Positions 6,425 to 14,764 of a DNA stretch of 31,377 bases are shown one piece after another. Where the stretch lies: assembly GCF_910578895.1 (NCBI RefSeq), contig NZ_CAJTSC010000027.1, forward strand, positions 16,926 through 48,302, read 5' to 3'. Position numbers and translations under genes: made by a program. Below the pieces are notes generated by a model. The model was not told the origin of the DNA, did no database searches, and was given only the letters and a program-made list of their open reading frames with translations. Source of the DNA: an uncultured Bacteroides sp. Its GTDB lineage: Bacteria; Bacteroidota; Bacteroidia; Bacteroidales; Bacteroidaceae. Every line of letters starts with the position of its first letter. The first letter of the stretch is position 1.

Positions 6425-8071
6425 TTATTTACCTTGTTCCAGTTGCAAAGTCTTGGTAGGCTGGTCGCAAACTTCCGTAGGACCGAAGTACTGGATAGGA
6501 CCCGGATAAACATAGTCTGTTTCCACAGCCCAACGGTCACGCTGAGCGGCAAATGCCTTGAAAGGAGCACCATCCAGTTTTACCAAAGCTTTCTGGATAA
6601 CCGGTTTCATTTCGCCGTGACGACGTTCCATGTTCATCATCATTGTGATAGGCACACCGCCTGCAATCCAATCTTCGGCAGGAGCAGTAGTGTTGCGTAC
6701 GGAAGACATATAGCCGGTCTTGCCGTTAGCTATCAATGCAGATGCCGCATAACCCAACGAGTAGCAGTAGTCGGCATCGAAGTTGGACGGAGCCGCGCAA
6801 CGTCCTTCGTAACCGAAGAAGTGGTGCTGTGCCGCAAACTTACCTGCAAACTTGCCTTCTTCCTTCCACTGTGCCAACTTAGTGGCAACCATCTCGGACA
6901 GCAATTTTTCTGTTTCGATAAGAGATACCTGTACGTTTCCGTGCGGGTCGCGGTCCAGCGTCAACTGGCGTGCCACACCTTCCGGAAGGCTGGCGTAGAT
7001 AGCTGAATTTTCCGCAGAAAGTTTGCTGATGATATAGTCACGCTGATGTGATTTCTTGATATGGGAGAACTCTTCAGCATTGGCAGCCAGGAAGTCGTTC
7101 AATTCGGCAATCAGGCGTTTCATGGCAGGGATAAACTCTACCAAGCCTTCGGGAATAAGGACAGTACCGAAATTGTGTCCCTTTGCAGCACGGTTGGCAA
7201 CAGCCTGGGCGATATAAGTCACCACATCGTCCAAAGACATGTTCTTCTCCTCGACTTCTTCAGAGACAATACAGATATTAGGTTGCACCTGCAACGCACA
7301 TTCCAAAGCGATGTGAGAAGCGGAACGTCCCATCAGTTTGATGAAGTGCCAGTACTTACGTGCCGAGTTACAGTCACGCTGGATATTACCGATTACTTCG
7401 GAATATGTCTTACAAGCCGTATCGAAACCGAAAGAAGTCTCAATCATTTCGTTCTTCAAGTCACCGTCGATAGTCTTCGGGCAGCCGATAACCTGTACGC
7501 CGCAATTCTTGGCAGCATAATACTCTGCCAATACGCAGGCATTCGTATTGGAGTCGTCGCCACCGATGATAACCAATGCTTTGATGTCCAGTTCCTTCAA
7601 GATTTCCAAACCTTTCTCAAACTGTTCTTCTTTTTCCAGCTTCGTACGACCCGAACCGATTATATCGAAACCACCTGTGTTGCGGTACTCGTCAACGATA
7701 TCGGCAGTCAGTTCCATATAGTTGTGATCTACCAAACCGCCGGGGCCGAGGATGAAACCATACAGTTTGCTGTCCTTGTTCAGTTTCTTGATACCGTCGA
7801 AAATACCGGAAATCACATTGTGACCACCGGGAGCCTGACCACCGGACAAGATAACACCCACATTCATAGCGGGGAAATCGACAGCCTCATCAGTCGTTTC
7901 GAACTTAATCAAAGGCATTCCGTAAGTGTTGGGAAACAATTTCTTGATATCTTCCTGATCGGCAACAGACTCGGTAGCCGCTCCTGCCACTGCTTTCACA
8001 GTGCCTTTCAGCCCTTTCGGGAGTTTGGGCTGATAGGCAGCCCTTGCAATTTGCAATGCACTTTTAGTCAT
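6425..8071 (-). CDS. pfp: PPi-dependent 6-phosphofructokinase
   Basis: A 548-aa diphosphate:fructose-6-phosphate 1-phosphotransferase of the long PfkA-superfamily type. It reversibly phosphorylates fructose-6-phosphate using pyrophosphate, and so works in glycolysis and gluconeogenesis in the cytosol. Visible motifs are GVILSGGQAPGGHN (72-85), IIGGDDSNTNA (168-178) and CPKTIDGDLKN (197-207), with catalytic Asp in TIDGD. GGDD, rather than the GGDG of ATP-dependent enzymes, together with K199 of PKTIDGD, is the accepted marker of pyrophosphate use. The length fits the bacterial/plant long clade (about 550 aa). A good promoter (TTTG, 20 nt, GAAATTTG) lies 53-84 nt upstream of the start. The gene appears to stand alone. 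Confidence 0.93.
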   Translation of the reverse strand: MTKSALQIARAAYQPKLPKGLKGTVKAVAGAATESVADQEDIKKLFPNTYGMPLIKFETTDEAVDFPAMNVGVILSGGQAPGGHNVISGIFDGIKKLNKDSKLYGFILGPGGLVDHNYMELTADIVDEYRNTGGFDIIGSGRTKLEKEEQFEKGLEILKELDIKALVIIGGDDSNTNACVLAEYYAAKNCGVQVIGCPKTIDGDLKNEMIETSFGFDTACKTYSEVIGNIQRDCNSARKYWHFIKLMGRSASHIALECALQVQPNICIVSEEVEEKNMSLDDVVTYIAQAVANRAAKGHNFGTVLIPEGLVEFIPAMKRLIAELNDFLAANAEEFSHIKKSHQRDYIISKLSAENSAIYASLPEGVARQLTLDRDPHGNVQVSLIETEKLLSEMVATKLAQWKEEGKFAGKFAAQHHFFGYEGRCAAPSNFDADYCYSLGYAASALIANGKTGYMSSVRNTTAPAEDWIAGGVPITMMMNMERRHGEMKPVIQKALVKLDGAPFKAFAAQRDRWAVETDYVYPGPIQYFGPTEVCDQPTKTLQLEQGK

Positions 8072-8123
8072 TTCTCTTAATTATTTAAAGGTGTTAATAA
8101 AGATTCGTTTAAAAGCGTTGCAA

Positions 8124-8155
8124 ATTTCGCTCTTTTCCACAAGAAATGCAAACTG
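8124..8155 (-). promoter_or_regulatory. Promoter of pfp (-33/-7)
   Basis: On the minus strand, TTTG (8155-8152) is followed after exactly 20 nt by GAAATTTG (8131-8124), one mismatch from TAnnTTTG. The spacing is ideal for the Bacteroides housekeeping promoter. Transcription would start near 8119. Confidence 0.5.
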
Positions 8156-8171
8156 CAAAGAGAAATAATTA

Positions 8172-8181
8172 TATTACATGC
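8172..8181 (+). repeat. Left 10-bp flanking direct repeat
   Basis: TATTACATGC, identical to 8368-8377, directly abuts the outer edge of the left inverted repeat. It is a candidate target-site duplication. Confidence 0.6.
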
Positions 8182-8367
8182 CACGGCTTTTTCAGTTACA
8201 GGAGTTACAGGAGTTACAGGAGTTGGAGGAGTTGGAGGAGTTACCGGAAGTTAAAGGGAGTCAGATGCCGATAGTATCGCTATACATCAACAGAGCTACC
8301 GGCTTCTCCGAAACCCGAAAGGCGGCAACTCCTTCTCCCTGTAACTCCTGTAAATGAAAAAACTGTG
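8182..8367. mobile_element. MITE-like non-coding element with terminal inverted repeats
   Basis: A 186-bp non-coding segment. Its outer 21 bp are inverted repeats (18/21 identical from the very ends), and 8188-8211 against 8338-8361 match at 23 of 24 positions. It is bracketed by an exact 10-bp direct repeat, TATTACATGC, at 8172-8181 and 8368-8377. Terminal inverted repeats flush against direct repeats are the architecture of a miniature inverted-repeat transposable element with target-site duplication. No open reading frame is inside. It sits between the efflux operon's end and the pfp promoter. No related transposase is in the window, so the mobility call is inferred from structure only. 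Confidence 0.55.
8194..8257 (+). repeat. 9-bp tandem repeat, AGTTACAGG type
   Basis: Three exact AGTTACAGG units (8194-8220), two AGTTGGAGG units (8221-8238), one AGTTACCGG (8239-8247) and a degenerate AAGTTAAAGG (8248-8257). Shorter inverted copies occur on the other side of the element at 8327-8353, so the tandem array forms part of its inverted-repeat arm. Confidence 0.85.
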
Positions 8368-8377
8368 TATTACATGC
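8368..8377 (+). repeat. Right 10-bp flanking direct repeat
   Basis: TATTACATGC, the exact second copy of 8172-8181, directly abuts the outer edge of the right inverted repeat. Confidence 0.6.
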
Positions 8378-8402
8378 TGAAAAGAAACAATATACGCAGC
8401 CT

Positions 8403-9779
8403 TTATTCTATCTGCCAGCCGCCTCCCAAAGCCTTATAAACATTGACTACCGCTATCAATTCATCGCGTATGGCATTGCTGACACCGATTTGCGCATCGA
8501 AATATCCACGTTGGGCATCAAGGACATCCATATAATTAATAACACCGTTAATGTATTGCAACTGTGCCAGATCCACATAGGTTTTGGCAGAGCGTTCCAA
8601 CTTGAGACGCAATTGATAGACCTCCTTTATCTTATTGAAATCCACTATGGCATTCTTGGCTTCCTTGAAAGCGTTCAGCACCGTCTTCTCATAACTGTGC
8701 ACTTCCGCCTCAAACGAAGCTTTCTGCGCTTTCAATGCGGCACGGTTCTTTCCCCAGTTGAAAAGCGGACTTAACACCGCGCCACTCAACAACGAATAAG
8801 GAGACTGGAGAAAATTGGACAGCACATCGCTCTCCAATCCGAACTGCCCCGTAAGCGACAACCGGGGGAACATATTGGTATAAGCCACTTTTACACGAGC
8901 GTGTTCCGCTATAAGCTGCTGTTCCGCGGCACGGATATCAGGACGGCGTTCCAACAAACCGGAAGGCAATCCTACGGGCAAAGACTCCGGCACATCCAAT
9001 TCCTGCAGGAAACGGCTACGCTCGATCCGGGTGGGAAATTCACCGGCAAGGAAAGCGATGTCATTCTCCTTAATGGAAATCTTACGTTCCAAATCCGGCA
9101 CAAGCGTGGCGGTACGTGCCAGTTCCACTTGCGCCTGTTGGTAGGAGGTCTCCGAGGTAAGCCCGCCTTCAAAACGGATTCTTGCAAGACGTACGCCCTC
9201 TTCACGTGCCTTCTGTGTCTGGCGCACGATTTCCAACTCGGTATCGAGCGCTACCAGTTCGTAATACGCCTGTGCCACTTCTGCCACAATCGTCATACGC
9301 AAGGCACGTTGGGCTTCCACGCTTTGCAGGTAATCGGCTACGGCGGCAGCCTTTTTCCAACGCAGATTTCCCCAAAGATCAAGTTCCCACGACAGAAGGG
9401 CTTTTGCCTCATAACTGTTGCCTACATCACGGCTATGCCCGCCATAGTTATCGGTTTCACGTTCCGCCGTAACTTTTCCATTCAGTTGGGGCAGCAGGTT
9501 GGCCACGCTGATGCGTTTCTGCGCCGCCATTTCCTTTACACGCGCCGCCGCAATGAGCATATCCTTGTTATACTCCAATGCACGGTCTATCAAACTGCGC
9601 AAAGTATTGTCGGTATAAACCGCCTGCCACTGCTCGTCGGCAATACTGGCACTGTCCTGCCGTTGCACCAGGCTGTCGGGCAACGCCATTTCAGGACGTA
9701 CATAGCTTTTCCCTACCTTGCACGATGCGAACAGAACCGGGACAAACAACAGCAGTATATATATATTCTTTCTTTTCAT
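8403..9779 (-). CDS. RND efflux outer-membrane factor lipoprotein (TolC/NodT family)
   Basis: A 458-aa outer-membrane channel protein of the OprM/NodT type. The signal peptide ends in a lipobox, LFASC, with C20 as the lipidated residue. Two outer-membrane-efflux repeats follow. The first contains RSLIDRALEYNKDMLIAAARVKE and the second LLERRPDIRAAEQQLIAEHARV, the RPDI motif being typical of the family. Long amphipathic alpha-helical stretches fit the periplasmic barrel, and the length matches relatives of about 450-480 aa. It is the last gene of the adaptor-pump-channel operon, 35 nt after the pump gene. It would supply the exit duct that carries drugs or bile-like amphiphiles across the outer membrane. 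Substrate cannot be read from sequence. Confidence 0.93.
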   Translation of the reverse strand: MKRKNIYILLLFVPVLFASCKVGKSYVRPEMALPDSLVQRQDSASIADEQWQAVYTDNTLRSLIDRALEYNKDMLIAAARVKEMAAQKRISVANLLPQLNGKVTAERETDNYGGHSRDVGNSYEAKALLSWELDLWGNLRWKKAAAVADYLQSVEAQRALRMTIVAEVAQAYYELVALDTELEIVRQTQKAREEGVRLARIRFEGGLTSETSYQQAQVELARTATLVPDLERKISIKENDIAFLAGEFPTRIERSRFLQELDVPESLPVGLPSGLLERRPDIRAAEQQLIAEHARVKVAYTNMFPRLSLTGQFGLESDVLSNFLQSPYSLLSGAVLSPLFNWGKNRAALKAQKASFEAEVHSYEKTVLNAFKEAKNAIVDFNKIKEVYQLRLKLERSAKTYVDLAQLQYINGVINYMDVLDAQRGYFDAQIGVSNAIRDELIAVVNVYKALGGGWQIE

Positions 9780-9814
9780 AAGTATGTAATCTGAATTCGT
9801 TTACAATATTATCA

Positions 9815-12800
9815 TCAGTCTCTCTTAATCTTGTGTTGCACTTTCGCCTTCGCCTTATAAATCAGAACGAAGAAGAACGGTACAAGTACAATGCCGAATA
9901 CTATGGCGAAAATCATTCCGAAGAAAACGCCCGTACCGATTGCCTGGCGGCTTGCAGAACCCGGTCCGCTTGCAAGCACCATGGGAAGCATGCCCAGCAC
10001 AAAGGCAAGAGAAGTCATCAAGATGGGACGGAAACGGAGTTGGGCGGCATGAATGGCCGACTGCACCAAGTCTCCCCCATTGTCAACCTGCACTTTGGCA
10101 AACTCCACGATAAGGATGGCGTTCTTCGCCGCAAGTCCCACCAGCATCACCAAACCGATTTGGAAATAGATATCGTTTTCCAATCCACAGACAGCAACGC
10201 CTAAATAGGCTCCCAAAGCTGCTACCGGCAAAGAAAGCAATACGGCGATAGGCACTGTCCAGCTTTCATATTGCGCAGCCAGGAAAAGGAATACGAAGAG
10301 GAACACCAGCGTCAATACCAAGCCTGTCTGCCCGCCGGCTTGTTTTTCCTGGTAGGAAAGTCCGCTCCATTCCACACCTATATTATCCGGCAAATGGTCG
10401 CGTGCTATCTGCTCCATGATTTCCATAGCCTGCCCGGAACTATAGCCCTGCGCAGCCGAACCGCGGATAACGGCGGTAGTAAACATATTGAAACGTTTGA
10501 TACTGCCCGGTCCCGTAGTGTAAGACGCGTTACCCAGCGAAGTCAACGGAACCATCGCCCCATTGGCGGCTTTTACGAAGAACAGATTGATATTCTCCTT
10601 ATGCTCACGATACGGAGCTTCCGCCTGGATATACACCTTGTATATACGGTTGAACATATTGAAGTCGTTCACATACACAGAACCCGTATAGGCTTTCATC
10701 GTGGAGAATACATCCGCCAACGGCACACCCAGCATCTTCACCTTGTCCCGGTCCACATCAAAATAGAGTTGCGGAATGTCGGACTGCAAGGAAGAAGAGA
10801 GCCCCGCCAACTCCTTATGCCTTTGGGCATAATACATCAAGGTATCCGCCGCCTGCACCAATCCTTCAAAGGTAGCTTCGCCACGTGCCTCCAGCTGCAT
10901 TTCAAAACCGCCGGACGTTCCCAATCCCGGAATTACGGGCGGCGTGGAGAGATAGACCTTGCATTCGGGATATTCCTTCAAATCGTTCTCCACCTTCGCC
11001 ATAATCTTATCAATCGTAGTGTCCTTGCGGTCTTCCCAGGACTTCAGAATGACAGTAAGTTCACTCCGTGCCTGATTGCTTCCCACGCGCGGACTGCTGC
11101 CCGCCACACTTTGCACATAAGCCACATACGGATTCTGCTCCAGGTATTTCACCGCGCGTTCGGTTACCACACGGGTACGTTCCAGCGTAGCACCTTCCGG
11201 CAACTCCAACTCCACTTTGAAATAGCCCTGGTCTTCGGCAGGCAAGAAGCTGGTAGGAATCAGGCGGTGAATGACGAAGATGGCAATCAGCACCATGCCG
11301 AATGCGCTCATCAAACGTTTGGGATGTTTGATGACACGGCTGATGACACTGATATATTTATTGTTACCGGTATTCAGCCACTCGTTAATCTTACGGAACA
11401 CGATATTCTTTTTCTTACCGTTACCGGGTTTCAGGATAAGCGAGCACATCACCGGGCTGAGAGTCAGAGCCACAACCGTAGAGAGCAACACGGATACGGC
11501 GATAGTAATCGTGAACTGGCGGTATAACTGTCCGGTAATACCACTTAGGAAACTTACCGGAACGAATACGGCACAAAGCACCAATGAGGTTGCAATCAAG
11601 GCGCTTGCCAAACCGTTCATCGCTTTCTTTGTTGCCTCATAGGGCGACAGTTTTTCCGTTTCCATCAAATGCTCCACATTCTCCACCACCACGATGGCGT
11701 CATCCACCACAATACCGATAGCAAGAATCAATCCCAGCAAAGTCAATATGTTCAACGAGAAGCCGAAGATAAGCATGAAACCGAAAGTACCGATCAGAGA
11801 TATAGGCACCGCTACAACAGGTATCAGCGTTGCGCGCCAACTTTGCAAGGATAGGAACACTACCAACACCACAAGAACCAATGCCTCGAACAATGTCTTA
11901 TATACCTCGTGAATGGACTCCGAAATATAAGTAGTCATGTCGAACGGTATCTCATAGCTCATTCCTTCGGGAAAGTTCGCACTGATTTCTTCCATAGCCT
12001 TCTTCACGTTGTCCGCCACTTCCATGGCATTGGCGCCCGGAAGCATATAGATGCCAAGAACCGCCGCGTTTTCGCCGTTAATACCACTTTCCGTACTGTA
12101 CGATGAGGCTTCGAGCGATACGCGTGCCACATCGCGGAGACGGATAATAGAACCGTTGGTATTGGCACGCACCACGATATCCTCAAACTGTTTTGCCGAG
12201 CTCAAACGCCCCTGCGTGGTAATGGGGATGGTAATGTCCAATCCTTGTACAGGCTGCTGTCCCAAAACACCGGCAGCCGACTCGCGGTTCTGGTCTTTCA
12301 GTGCATTCTGCAAATCCTGCACGGTCAGACCGAAGTTTGCCAGCTTATCCGGCATCGCCCAAATCTGCATGGCATAGTAACGGCTACCGATATTGGACAC
12401 ACGTCCCACACCGGGGATGCGGCGCAAGAGGTCGAGCACGTTGATTGTAGCAAAGTTGCTCAGGTAGATTTCATCAAACTTCGGGTCACTGGAAGTCAAA
12501 CAGATGGTCATCAACTGGCTGGGGGCTTGCTTCTCCACCGAAATACCGTTTTGGATAACTTCGGCAGGCAAACGGTTTTCCGCCAGCTTCACGCGGTTTT
12601 GAATTTCTACGGCAGCCAAATCGGGATCGGCAGACACATCAAAAGTCACTGTTGCCGAAAAGCCGCCGGAATTAGAGCTGTTGGACTCCATGTACAACAT
12701 GCCCGGAGTGCCGTTTATCTCCTGTTCGATGGGAGTTGCCACCGCTTGCGATACGGTCAGCGCACTTGCTCCCGGATAAGATGCACTGATTTTTACAACA

Positions 12801-12925
12801 GGGGGCGTTATCTGCGGATATTGATCCACCGGAAGCATCGTCAGCCCGATGATACCGATAATTACAATCACAATCGATATCACCGCCGAGAATACCGGGC
12901 GGTCTATAAAGAAACTTACTTTCAT
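9815..12925 (-). CDS. RND multidrug efflux permease, HAE1 family (AcrB-like)
   Basis: A 1036-aa inner-membrane proton/drug antiporter of the AcrB/MexB class, full length for the family. It starts with the canonical FFIDRPVFSAVISIVI helix and has the periplasmic porter and docking loops (about 40-340 and 560-870). The proton-relay aspartates are present in GIVVDDAIVVVENV (D408, D409, matching AcrB D407/D408), and the relay lysine is in GLAAKNAILIVEFAK. Twelve transmembrane helices are expected, with internal duplication visible. The pump captures hydrophobic compounds from the periplasm or membrane and passes them to the outer-membrane channel. It lies 7 nt after the adaptor gene and 35 nt before the channel gene. 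Bacteroides carries several such systems (the Bme pumps); which one this is cannot be told here. Confidence 0.95.
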   Translation of the reverse strand: MKVSFFIDRPVFSAVISIVIVIIGIIGLTMLPVDQYPQITPPVVKISASYPGASALTVSQAVATPIEQEINGTPGMLYMESNSSNSGGFSATVTFDVSADPDLAAVEIQNRVKLAENRLPAEVIQNGISVEKQAPSQLMTICLTSSDPKFDEIYLSNFATINVLDLLRRIPGVGRVSNIGSRYYAMQIWAMPDKLANFGLTVQDLQNALKDQNRESAAGVLGQQPVQGLDITIPITTQGRLSSAKQFEDIVVRANTNGSIIRLRDVARVSLEASSYSTESGINGENAAVLGIYMLPGANAMEVADNVKKAMEEISANFPEGMSYEIPFDMTTYISESIHEVYKTLFEALVLVVLVVFLSLQSWRATLIPVVAVPISLIGTFGFMLIFGFSLNILTLLGLILAIGIVVDDAIVVVENVEHLMETEKLSPYEATKKAMNGLASALIATSLVLCAVFVPVSFLSGITGQLYRQFTITIAVSVLLSTVVALTLSPVMCSLILKPGNGKKKNIVFRKINEWLNTGNNKYISVISRVIKHPKRLMSAFGMVLIAIFVIHRLIPTSFLPAEDQGYFKVELELPEGATLERTRVVTERAVKYLEQNPYVAYVQSVAGSSPRVGSNQARSELTVILKSWEDRKDTTIDKIMAKVENDLKEYPECKVYLSTPPVIPGLGTSGGFEMQLEARGEATFEGLVQAADTLMYYAQRHKELAGLSSSLQSDIPQLYFDVDRDKVKMLGVPLADVFSTMKAYTGSVYVNDFNMFNRIYKVYIQAEAPYREHKENINLFFVKAANGAMVPLTSLGNASYTTGPGSIKRFNMFTTAVIRGSAAQGYSSGQAMEIMEQIARDHLPDNIGVEWSGLSYQEKQAGGQTGLVLTLVFLFVFLFLAAQYESWTVPIAVLLSLPVAALGAYLGVAVCGLENDIYFQIGLVMLVGLAAKNAILIVEFAKVQVDNGGDLVQSAIHAAQLRFRPILMTSLAFVLGMLPMVLASGPGSASRQAIGTGVFFGMIFAIVFGIVLVPFFFVLIYKAKAKVQHKIKRD

Positions 12926-12932
12926 ACTGTCA

Positions 12933-14183
12933 TCACTTTGAGAGGTTGTTATCCTTTACTTCATTCTCGGAAACGGCTTTCTTGTTCAAAGAGTCTGCCG
13001 GTTGTTCTTCTTTTTTTTCAGCTACAGCGGCTTGCACACGCACTTTCATACCCGGAACAAGTTTATGGAAACCTTCCGTCACTACCTGCTCGCCTGCCAC
13101 CAATCCGCGTTCAACAACCATATTGTTGCCAAACTCCGGTCCTAATTCGATGAAGCGTTTCTCAACCGTAGAATCACGGCGCATCACATATATATAAGCG
13201 CCACCCTTCTCGATGGTAACCGCCTTTTGAGGAACGGCTACGGCACCTTCGCGTACGTCCAGCAACAGTTTTACTTTTGTAAACTGCCCCGGCAACAATA
13301 CCCGGTTCGGATTAGGCATTTCGGCACGGACGGAGAATGTGCCTGTTTGCGGGTCGACTTGCGGCTCGGCGAAATCTACATAGCCTTTATAAGGATAAAC
13401 TGTATTATCCGCCAAAGTAATCGTAATATTAGGTTGCCAGGAACGGGTGGAATCCTGACGGCCTATCTCGATGTTACGTTCCTTACTCTTAAGATAATCC
13501 AATGCGGTCATACTGAAATCCACCAACACCGTGTCGCTTTTTACCACAGTGGCAAGCAACGATTTTCCTCCCGGACCTACCAACGTTCCCAAGTCCACAT
13601 TTCTTTCACTGATATGCCCCGACAGCGGAGAGCGTACAATGGTATAACCCAATTCCAATTCCGCCTGGTCCAAATCCGCCTGGCTCATGGAAACGGAAGC
13701 CTCGGCGGTCTCATAAGCTGCCTGTGCATTGTCCAAATCCAGTTGGCTGGCGGCATTCTGCGCATACAACGGACGGATGCGCTCCAAGTCGCGTTTCGCT
13801 TTCAACGCCTGCGCCTCGTCTTTCTTCAATTGCGCACGGGCTTTATCCGCCTTTGCACGATACTGGTCCTGATTAATGACAAACAATACTTGATTTTTAG
13901 TCACATACTTACCTTCGGCGAAAAGCATACTCTCCAAGTAACCCTCCACACGTGCACGGACCTCTACAAACTGTTGCGCACGGATACGACCTACATATTC
14001 GCCAAAAATTTCCACATCACCTACTTCGGCAGGTTCCACAATTACAGTGGGTGCTTCCGGTTGAGCTTTCTTCGGCCAAGTCAATATCAGATAGCCGGCA
14101 AGCAACGCCGCCATACAAGCTATCATCATTATCACCCTTTTCTTTCTCAGTTTCAATTCCCTTTTCGTAAAAAATAGTTTCAT
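12933..14183 (-). CDS. RND efflux periplasmic adaptor (membrane fusion protein)
   Basis: A 416-aa adaptor that bridges the pump and the outer-membrane factor. An N-terminal positively charged stretch and hydrophobic segment (about 17-35) anchor it to the inner membrane. A cysteine in MMIAC resembles a lipobox poorly, so I favour a membrane anchor over a lipoprotein. The biotin/lipoyl-like half-motifs are visible in FVEVRARVEGYLESMLFAEGKYV and SPLSGHISERNVDLGTLV, flanking a long coiled-coil hairpin rich in Ala, Lys and Glu. A beta-barrel domain and a C-terminal proximal domain (KAVTIEKGGAYIYVM, VTEGFHKLVPGMKV) follow, and the tail is charged and probably disordered. It is first in the three-gene operon, and the promoter region upstream carries two abutting operator-like repeats. 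Confidence 0.93.
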   Translation of the reverse strand: MKLFFTKRELKLRKKRVIMMIACMAALLAGYLILTWPKKAQPEAPTVIVEPAEVGDVEIFGEYVGRIRAQQFVEVRARVEGYLESMLFAEGKYVTKNQVLFVINQDQYRAKADKARAQLKKDEAQALKAKRDLERIRPLYAQNAASQLDLDNAQAAYETAEASVSMSQADLDQAELELGYTIVRSPLSGHISERNVDLGTLVGPGGKSLLATVVKSDTVLVDFSMTALDYLKSKERNIEIGRQDSTRSWQPNITITLADNTVYPYKGYVDFAEPQVDPQTGTFSVRAEMPNPNRVLLPGQFTKVKLLLDVREGAVAVPQKAVTIEKGGAYIYVMRRDSTVEKRFIELGPEFGNNMVVERGLVAGEQVVTEGFHKLVPGMKVRVQAAVAEKKEEQPADSLNKKAVSENEVKDNNLSK

Positions 14184-14342
14184 GCTTGTTTGTTTTTTTA
14201 AAATTAACCCTGTTTATCTTAATCAAGGCAAACGCAATGCCAAAATGCCACAAGGTGTTATCCTTATCATATAATAATTTAGTAATCAACTATAAAAACA
14301 TATATAAAGCAGCTATGCCACACCCATATTCCACATCCGGAT

Positions 14343-14380
14343 TGTAGAAAATCTCCACAAATGTAGAATTATTCCACGAA
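14343..14380. promoter_or_regulatory. Two abutting 19-bp repeats, candidate operator of the efflux operon
   Basis: Copy 1 (14343-14361) and copy 2 (14362-14380) match at 14 of 19 positions, sharing TGTAGAA and TCCAC blocks. Copy 2 contains a near-palindrome, GTAGAATTATTCCAC (12 of 14 paired positions symmetric). The repeats overlap the minus-strand -7 element, so a bound protein could block efflux transcription. No regulator gene is adjacent. Confidence 0.4.
14358..14365 (-). promoter_or_regulatory. -7 promoter element of the efflux operon
   Basis: Minus strand reads TACATTTG, a full match to TAnnTTTG, 175 nt before the adaptor start codon. No clear -33 TTTG at the usual spacing. Confidence 0.4.
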
Positions 14381-14441
14381 CCGCTTCCCATTAAAAACAC
14401 ATAAAATCCCACTTTTTCTCTCCATTCATCAAGAAAAATAG

Positions 14442-14449
14442 TATCTTTA
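14442..14449 (+). promoter_or_regulatory. -7-like element before the 89-aa gene
   Basis: TATCTTTA, one mismatch from TAnnTTTG, lies 40 nt before the start codon of the first gene of the five-gene plus-strand run. Confidence 0.4.
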
Positions 14450-14489
14450 CCGAAAATAATTCAATTTATTCACATAAAAAGTAAAGATT

Positions 14490-14759
14490 ATGGCAAGCAG
14501 AAAAGTACTGAAAAAGAACGTCAACTATATCGCCGGCGAGCTATTCACCGAATGTCTTGTAAACAGCCTGTACGTACCTGGAACGGACAAAAACAAAGCC
14601 GATGAACTGATGGTCGAAATCCTGAATATGCAAGATGAATTCATCAGCCGCATCAGCCATACCGAACCGGGAAATGTAAAAGGTTACTACAAGAAATTCC
14701 GTTCCGATTTTAATGCAAAAGTGGACGAGATTATTGAGGCTATCGGCAAACTTAAATAA
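14490..14759 (+). CDS. Small conserved protein of unknown function (89 aa)
   Basis: An 89-aa, Lys-rich, soluble, probably mostly helical protein without a signal peptide or transmembrane segment. I recognise it only as the kind of short conserved protein found in Bacteroidales, with no assignable domain. Notable stretches are NYIAGELFTECLVNSL near the start and GYYKKFRSDFNAKVDEIIEAIGKL at the end. It has its own promoter-like element, and the PlsC-like gene begins 5 nt after its stop. Translational coupling and cotranscription with the envelope genes downstream are therefore likely. Confidence 0.75.
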   Translation: MASRKVLKKNVNYIAGELFTECLVNSLYVPGTDKNKADELMVEILNMQDEFISRISHTEPGNVKGYYKKFRSDFNAKVDEIIEAIGKLK

Positions 14760-14764
14760 TAAGA

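Larger units (their letters stand above)
14184..14489. other. Divergent intergenic region between efflux operon and 89-aa gene
   Basis: A 306-bp AT-rich spacer without a credible gene. It holds a minus-strand TAnnTTTG element (14358-14365), a pair of abutting 19-bp imperfect repeats (14343-14380) and a plus-strand near-consensus -7 box (14442-14449). The implied efflux leader of about 168 nt has no hairpin I can call with confidence. Confidence 0.6.

Noticed and set aside
7061..8080. 339-aa open frame on the plus strand
   Set aside because: Antisense shadow of pfp, which has all family motifs on the other strand.
10271..11527. 418-aa open frame on the plus strand
   Set aside because: Antisense to the RND pump gene; Arg/His-rich composition typical of a shadow frame.
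12245..14177. Two plus-strand frames of about 300 aa (12245-13153 and 13227-14177)
   Set aside because: Both are antisense to the pump and adaptor genes of the efflux operon and show no domain signature.
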